A stretch of DNA of 64,000 nucleotides from Medicago truncatula (taxonomy: Eukaryota; Streptophyta; Magnoliopsida; Fabales; Fabaceae): assembly GCF_003473485.1 (NCBI RefSeq), contig NC_053046.1:37037832-37101831 (forward strand). The letters run 5' to 3'. Positions 59,055 through 64,000 of this stretch are shown here, one piece after another. Under the pieces are notes generated by a model. It was not told the origin of the DNA and made no database searches. It saw only the letters and a program-made list of their open reading frames with translations. Made by a program: the position numbers and the translations under genes. How positions within the stretch are numbered: the first letter of the stretch is position 1; every line of letters starts with the position of its first letter.

Positions 59055-59673
59055 GGCCCATAGTTGTATCGAGATGTTGAAGAGCTTATGATACAAATTC
59101 AGTGTTGACATGAGTTTTTTTTTTTATTAGCTGCTATTTTTGATTAGTTATTTAAGTGTTATCATGAATTTTTAATTAGGTGTTGCTTTACATAAGCCCC
59201 TTTTACAATTATTGTACTATTTCTTTGTTGTTTGATTAGGTGCTGTCAAATGTCAATGCAAGTAAAACATCCATTTGCTTTTCTTGTTTACAAAAGTAAA
59301 TGAATTCTATATTGTTATAATTAGAACCAAAGTATAAAATGAGGATGAATACTTGTGTGGAAACCACAAATGTAAAACATTTGGACACACTCACACAAAT
59401 TGAAGGTGCAGTAGCTGTCTTTGGTTTTGTTTGTGGGGTGGTTTTTTTCCAGTTCATGCTTCAAGGGCTGGTCATGCACGGATGTTGGCTGCTATGGCTT
59501 TTGGTTTGTTTTTCTTTCAAACAGTAGTGTAGGTAATGGTATGGTATTGGGGGGTGGCAGCCTTGCTGGAGTTTTTTGTCTAAGTTTTTTCTATGTGAAT
59601 TATGAGGAAGGGGTATGCGTTCTTTTGTTATACGGGAGCAGCTGTTTTTGTATAATTAACATATAGGTGGCCC
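59055..59673. other. MULE internal non-coding sequence
   Basis: 3' side of the transposase gene; reading frames at 59339-59666 have no recognised homology. Confidence 0.4.
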
Positions 59674-60310
59674 TTACGCAGCTCTTTTTGTCTTAGAGTT
59701 TTCAAACCAATAACAACATCGACGTCTACAATCATCAATGGTTGCGCTGAATTCAGATATATCATTGCTTACCTTATTGTAATAATCTACAACCCTTTTG
59801 GCATCCATCTCAAAGTCGACATTAGTGAGTTTCAGCTCATGTACCCATTGGATAGCGTATGAGAGGCCCAAAGCTTCACCTATACCCGATTCACATATAG
59901 GACTAGACCGTAGCGTCTTGGCTGCCACAAACTGTCCAGCTTCGTCCCTTATAAACATATCAACACCAATAACATTCAAGGATCTCGTGAATTCCGCGTC
60001 AACATTACACTTAAGCCTTCCCGTGCCTGGTTTCTGCCACCTGATGTGCTGCTGCTGTGTGGAATTGCTGCCGCCAGCTGATATGGTGCTGACAGCACGC
60101 ATAGCAGGTTGCTGTTCGCCCTCTCCCAGCACTGAACTGCTGCTCCTGTCGGCTGATACGGTGTTGTTCGCCCTCCCCCAGCCTAGCTTTACACATATAT
60201 GCTTCCTTCCATCCTTGTAACAACTTACGCGCACATTCAAAAATAACTTGACAGGTTTCCGACACATTTTGCCAAATTTGCATATTCCGTGACTTCCAAA
60301 AGTAAAAAAG
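59674..60310 (-). pseudogene. LINE RNase H-like fragment inserted in the MULE
   Basis: The minus-strand frame 60267-59674 (197 codons) contains 'GTGRLKCNVDAEFT', 'GVDMFIRDEAGQFVAAKT', 'EALGLSYAIQWVHELKLTNV' and 'FEMDAKRVVDYYN', the RVT_3/RNase H-like domain. An overlapping frame begins upstream with 'NMQIWQNVSETCQVIFECAR', a LINE linker segment, so at least one frameshift exists. The conserved end of the domain (the 'RRQAN' region) is absent. It could be a truncated insertion or a captured fragment. Confidence 0.8.
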
Positions 60311-61367
60311 AAATGAATTTAATAATGTATTTTTTTTTTTAAATAATCAAAAGTTATATTGTTTTAACTTCTCTAAAATGAGTTTGTACCGTCATTAAAA
60401 TAAGTTTTTTAATTTAAAATCCAAGCAACATGATATAATACTCCAAACCAGTACATGTTCAAAAAAATAAAGGCTTAATAGCAGTTTTGTACAATCTCTT
60501 TTGCACTTTCAAATCCTACAAACTAGTATGCACTAACCAAACCAAACTCTACCAAGCCACAAGGCATGCATAATAAGTCCACACAACTTGCTCCATTACC
60601 CAATGACCATATTTCTATTTAAGGAGAACTAACTTTTACTAAAAAAACCTCCTAAATGCAGTACAAAATCCAGTAAAGCCAATAAATCTAATTGCAACCC
60701 AACAACTCACATGGCAAAATACAAACATAATCCTATGACAAGAGCATGGCTTGAGATGTGGATGTCCAACTCGAACTCAATGAAAAATGCGATCATCCTC
60801 CAAAAACAATTCTAATAATTGTCCGAATTTGAGACTGAGGCAATTTTAAAGCTAAGCCACCAATACCAGAAAATTGCAGAAGAAATATTAGTTAAAATCA
60901 CTTGTGACTCCTTAGTAAAATTACTCACCAATTCACCATCCACCTCAAAGCACATAGCAAAACACACAGAGCCACACTCAATAACTTATCCATTTTATAG
61001 GAAGCACTAAGCAGTGATTTCTAACAAAATTTCTTTTTAGTTTTATCAATGTTAAAACCTGAAAAACTTATCTCCCGGTTTAACCCAATTCACAGAACCC
61101 AATAACATGTATATGCCAGATTTTGAACCGCAAGAAAGATGAGAAGTGAGATGATGAGAATTGAATAGAGGACCACTGATCACTCAACGATGAAAATTTT
61201 GATCCCTGGTTCTTCAAATCGCGTTTCGCAACTTGAATCGGCACATACCGCACCCAAAAGAAATTTAGGGGTTTGAATAGGTGATTGTTGAAAGAGACGG
61301 TGTATCTGATTTTTGAAGATTTTGTCATTCTCACTCACTGAGTTGTGTGTTCTTGTTTGCCATTCGA
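60311..61367. other. MULE internal right part; possible captured sequence near the right TIR
   Basis: Mostly AT-rich. On the minus strand 61334-61080 is open for 84 codons ('MTKSSKIRYTVSFNNHLF' when read from its second start) directly inside the right TIR and ends near a splice-donor-like CAG|GTTTTAAC. It resembles a first exon with leader, but no family was recognised. Confidence 0.35.
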
Positions 61368-61486
61368 AAACAAAATAACGCGCGCACGACATGATGTAAT
61401 TGGGCAGTTTTCATATTTTTATTATTATTTATTTTAATTAATTATTTATTTAATCCAATGGCTCAGATTTAGCCGTAGACATTGCA
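61368..61486 (-). repeat. Right terminal inverted repeat of the MULE
   Basis: 119 bp, partner of 55794-55912; it ends ...GTAGACATTGCA on the plus strand. Confidence 0.93.
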
Positions 61487-62518
61487 GCAGAAGATACTGC
61501 AGCTGAGGATCCAAATCCATAAAGTACCTTATATACTTCATCAAACTGAAACCTTCCATCATTTAGCTATAAATGCTAACTTGTTTGCAAATTTTCACTC
61601 CAAACTACTATCCTCCACAACAAAAAAAACTATGCTAATTCGAAACAGTTACAGCCATAATACATAATGTTGAATGAAATATTTGTGATTTGCAAGCATT
61701 TTTGGTTCACTGTCATTAATTTTCAGGGTGCGACGGGTTGTTTTTTCCATTGACACATTGTTAAAAAGTTAGACATAAGAAGAAAGTAACAAACTTTGGT
61801 TTCAGCAAGTGTGTTACCTTTTGGTCAAATCAGAAAGTGAGGTTAAAGTACGTTTCAAATTTAAGTGGTAAAATTTTAAAAACATTGAGAAAAAATATCA
61901 AGGATGAATTGCTTAACAAAATTTATTAGTTGGAGAGTAATGAGTGGATGATGAATTCAATGATGAAAGAATTGAAAATGAGAAAGAAAAAAACGAGGAA
62001 GCTAGAGGTCGTTTTTAAGTTACATTTTGTGACTGTGTGAACCACAATTTTTGTTCTACAACTAGAGGTTGACAATATTCAAATGTCTATTAATTTGTTC
62101 TAAGTTCGTAAAATTGAGACATTTCTTCTTAAAGAAGACATTCATGCGAAAAATTATGTACCCTAGCTAGGTTTAAGGTTTTGAATTTGAAAATTTAGGT
62201 TAAAGAAGAAAAAGTGAAGGGAAAAATAAGAAATATGTAAATTTGGCATGTTTACGTGGTTTTTCTCAAACATTAAAATGGAACAAGTTCTTTTCTTTAA
62301 CGAAACTTATTAGAAAGGTTAATAGAGCAAACATAATATAACATAAAAAGCGTATTCAAGAAAATAAAAGTTAAACATCAAACTCAAAATGTCAACCTTA
62401 AAAGTTAAAAAACCGCAGTCATAATTTTGCCTTAAACTTAACTAAAACCAATACCATAGTTGCAACTTTTCAACATTATCACTAGACTATAGAATGTTAT
62501 GTATTCATTCCATTTCAT
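61487..62518. other. AT-rich intergenic sequence
   Basis: No gene recognised; the right end should contain the 3' UTR of the peptidase-like gene. Confidence 0.45.
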
Positions 62519-63259
62519 TCAAAACCCATTCTTAAGAAAGCTGGTGCAAAGTTTCTTCCAGGCATTTGTATCTGGCTCTAACAAATGAGCCCTCTCCCTC
62601 GCTCCTATAGCAAAAGCTTCCTGACATTTAAGACATCCTCTATGAGTAAATCAATCAATTCAAAATATAATTCAAGTTAATGGAAGAGACGGTGCTTGAA
62701 ATTGATAGTGTAATCCAGATTGTTCGATCTCAGATCAACGATCGAGATCAATTACCACGTAATCCTAGTTCTTTATGATGGTCGACGTGCTCTAAAGTAA
62801 TAGAAAATTGAAATTCTCTAAATAAAACTAGAAATTGGACATACCTTGATGAAATTACGTTGGATGAGACGATCGATAAGAAACAAAAGAATATCTTTAG
62901 AGTACTCTGGATGACCTTGGATTCCCATAATATGATCTCCATATTTAAACATCTCAATTCCAGTTTTATCTGACCTAGCAATTACCTCTGCCTTTGCAGG
63001 TAACTCTTGAATCTAATTTGATAAAATAGCACAAGTATAACCATCAATTACTATTATATATTATGATAAAAAATATTTGAGGCTATAGTAACTTTTTATG
63101 TATGTATACCTCATCCCTGTGGCATTCGATTATGGAAAGCTTTGTTGGAAGATCAAGAGAAGGGAAGGAAATATGTGATGACAATGTTATGGTTCTCACA
63201 CCAATGTCCCAACCAGTAGGAGAGCGACCCACCTTTCCTCCCAATGCACGGCCAAGTAC
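62519..63259 (-). CDS. Gamma-glutamyl peptidase-like (class I glutamine amidotransferase), 3' exons only
   Basis: Three exons of a GGP-type enzyme (Arabidopsis GGP1/GGP3 family), cytosolic peptidases that trim gamma-glutamate from glutathione conjugates in glucosinolate or camalexin producers and related thiol metabolism elsewhere. Exons: 63259-63110 (50 codons, 'GRALGGKVGRSPTGWDIGV', ending 'IIECHRDE'), 63012-62845 (56 codons, with 'MGIQGHPEYSKDIL' carrying the catalytic His and Glu), 62620-62519 (33 codons plus stop, 'EPDTNAWKKLCTSFLKNGF'). All lie in one phase with GT-AG borders. The 5' exons with the catalytic Cys ('GICFGHQ' in the family) are not in the 740 bases up to the window edge and must lie beyond it, or the gene is truncated. 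No lesion is visible in the exons seen. Confidence 0.88.
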
Positions 63260-64000
63260 CTTATCAAATATGATGCTGAGTTATTAACTTCATAATTACT
63301 CTATTGTTGTATTTTTAATTAAGTGTAGTTTCACGAAATTTTTGAAATGCAAAATCATTAAATTGACATAATTGAGGATCCATTTAGTTCTAGTGTTTCT
63401 TTGTTTGTGGTAGGTAGGTAGTTCAATTGGTTAGAGTTAAAGGGTTTAAGAGACAACAAATTTGAGATGTCACAAAAAAAAAAAAAACCCTATCAAAAGA
63501 GAAATATTGACATACTAACATTTGTCTATAAATTCCTTAAAAAAAAACATTTGTCTATAAAAAAAAACTTGAAATCAAACTCTAGTAAATGAGAAATACT
63601 AACATTTGTCTATAAAAAATTACAAACTTTGCATTAGAGAAGACCTTAAGCAAGTTTTTTAGAATATTGCATTTTAAACATAGATATTTTTGATAATTCT
63701 AAAAAACTTTGATAATTTTATAATTAAAAATGAAAATTCATAACTAAATATCCTACTTTATTTTCTGTGAACAACTAAATATCCTACTAGTCATCTACAC
63801 AAAATAAAAATTGAAAACGTTTTTTTGGATGAAAAAAGTTTTAAAGCTTAAAACGTGAAACCCTAAGTGTTCAATTGATGTATTTTTTTTAGGGCCATAG
63901 ACCTGAGGCATGCACCCCACACTGACATTGTCAAACTAGGCCAAACATTATCCCAAAGGTAGCAAGTCCATACACATAAAGCAGTCATAAACTAAGTAAA
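63260..64000. other. Intron or flank of the peptidase-like gene, with TE-like right end
   Basis: AT-rich, with a short repeat AACATTTGTCTATAAA near 63519, 63547 and 63602. 63895-64000 looks like transposon sequence but has no diagnostic end. No exon encoding the family's Cys motif was found. Confidence 0.45.

Larger units (their letters stand above)
55794..61486. mobile_element. Mutator-like element (MULE), 5.7 kb, with intact transposase
   Basis: Terminal inverted repeats of 119 bp at 55794-55912 and 61368-61486 agree at 117 positions without a gap by eye. Between them lies a complete FAR1/MULE transposase gene (56455-59054), a LINE fragment, and non-coding sequence. No 9-bp target duplication could be matched at the borders (ATCGTAGTA against GCAGAAGAT), so the flanks may be altered or the true ends slightly different. 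The high similarity of the ends and the open transposase suggest a recently active element. Confidence 0.88.

Noticed and set aside
59798-60220. 140-codon plus-strand frame
   Set aside because: Antisense of the LINE RNase H fragment at 59674-60310.

Overview
This is nuclear DNA from a flowering plant. The genes carry canonical GT-AG introns and the intergenic DNA is AT-rich and full of transposons. The large solo LTR, the RNase H-type LINE fragments and the gene neighbours suggest a legume, perhaps of the Medicago/Trifolium/Pisum group. The species assignment is inference; the plant origin is secure.

Layout. 0-20 kb is transposon-dominated. It holds a truncated hAT transposase and, next to it, a complete Ty1/copia element (1345-6224) with one difference between its LTRs, a 5-bp target duplication and three coding lesions. 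A LINE RNase H fragment carries a 124-bp tandem duplication. Further on are a Harbinger-like element, the relic of an LRR receptor-like kinase, a defective SppA-peptidase copy split by a hAT element that itself contains a solo LTR, a mitochondrial EF-G pseudogene and a second Harbinger-like element. 20-28 kb holds a glutaredoxin-like gene lacking the usual active-site cysteines, a 354-bp MULE derivative, and a complete meiotic cohesin gene, REC8, whose 20 exons close in frame to 600 codons. 28-38 kb is intergenic, with a Stowaway MITE, a 3.35-kb solo LTR, a LINE relic and two MULE-type MITEs.

39-50.5 kb is the gene-rich part: a PMT23-type methyltransferase (8 exons, 605 aa), an intronless PNGase A-like secreted protein (604 aa), tRNA-Lys(CUU), and plastid ferritin (8 exons, 249 aa) with an iron-response-like promoter motif. 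51-62 kb returns to mobile DNA: nested fold-back repeats, MITEs with intact target duplications, and a 5.7-kb MULE bounded by 119-bp terminal inverted repeats (117/119 identical) that contains an intact four-exon, 790-aa FAR1/MULE transposase. The window ends inside a gamma-glutamyl-peptidase-like gene whose 5' exons lie beyond the edge.

The genes do not form an operon or pathway. From memory, Arabidopsis has an LRR-kinase/PMT/ferritin block (At2g40270-At2g40300 and its duplicate near At3g56050-At3g56090) and a PNGase A/REC8 pair (At5g05480/At5g05490), so the gene content looks like two ancestral blocks interleaved and spread apart by insertions. All exon maps were read by eye from splice motifs, frame closure and recalled family sequences; no search was run.
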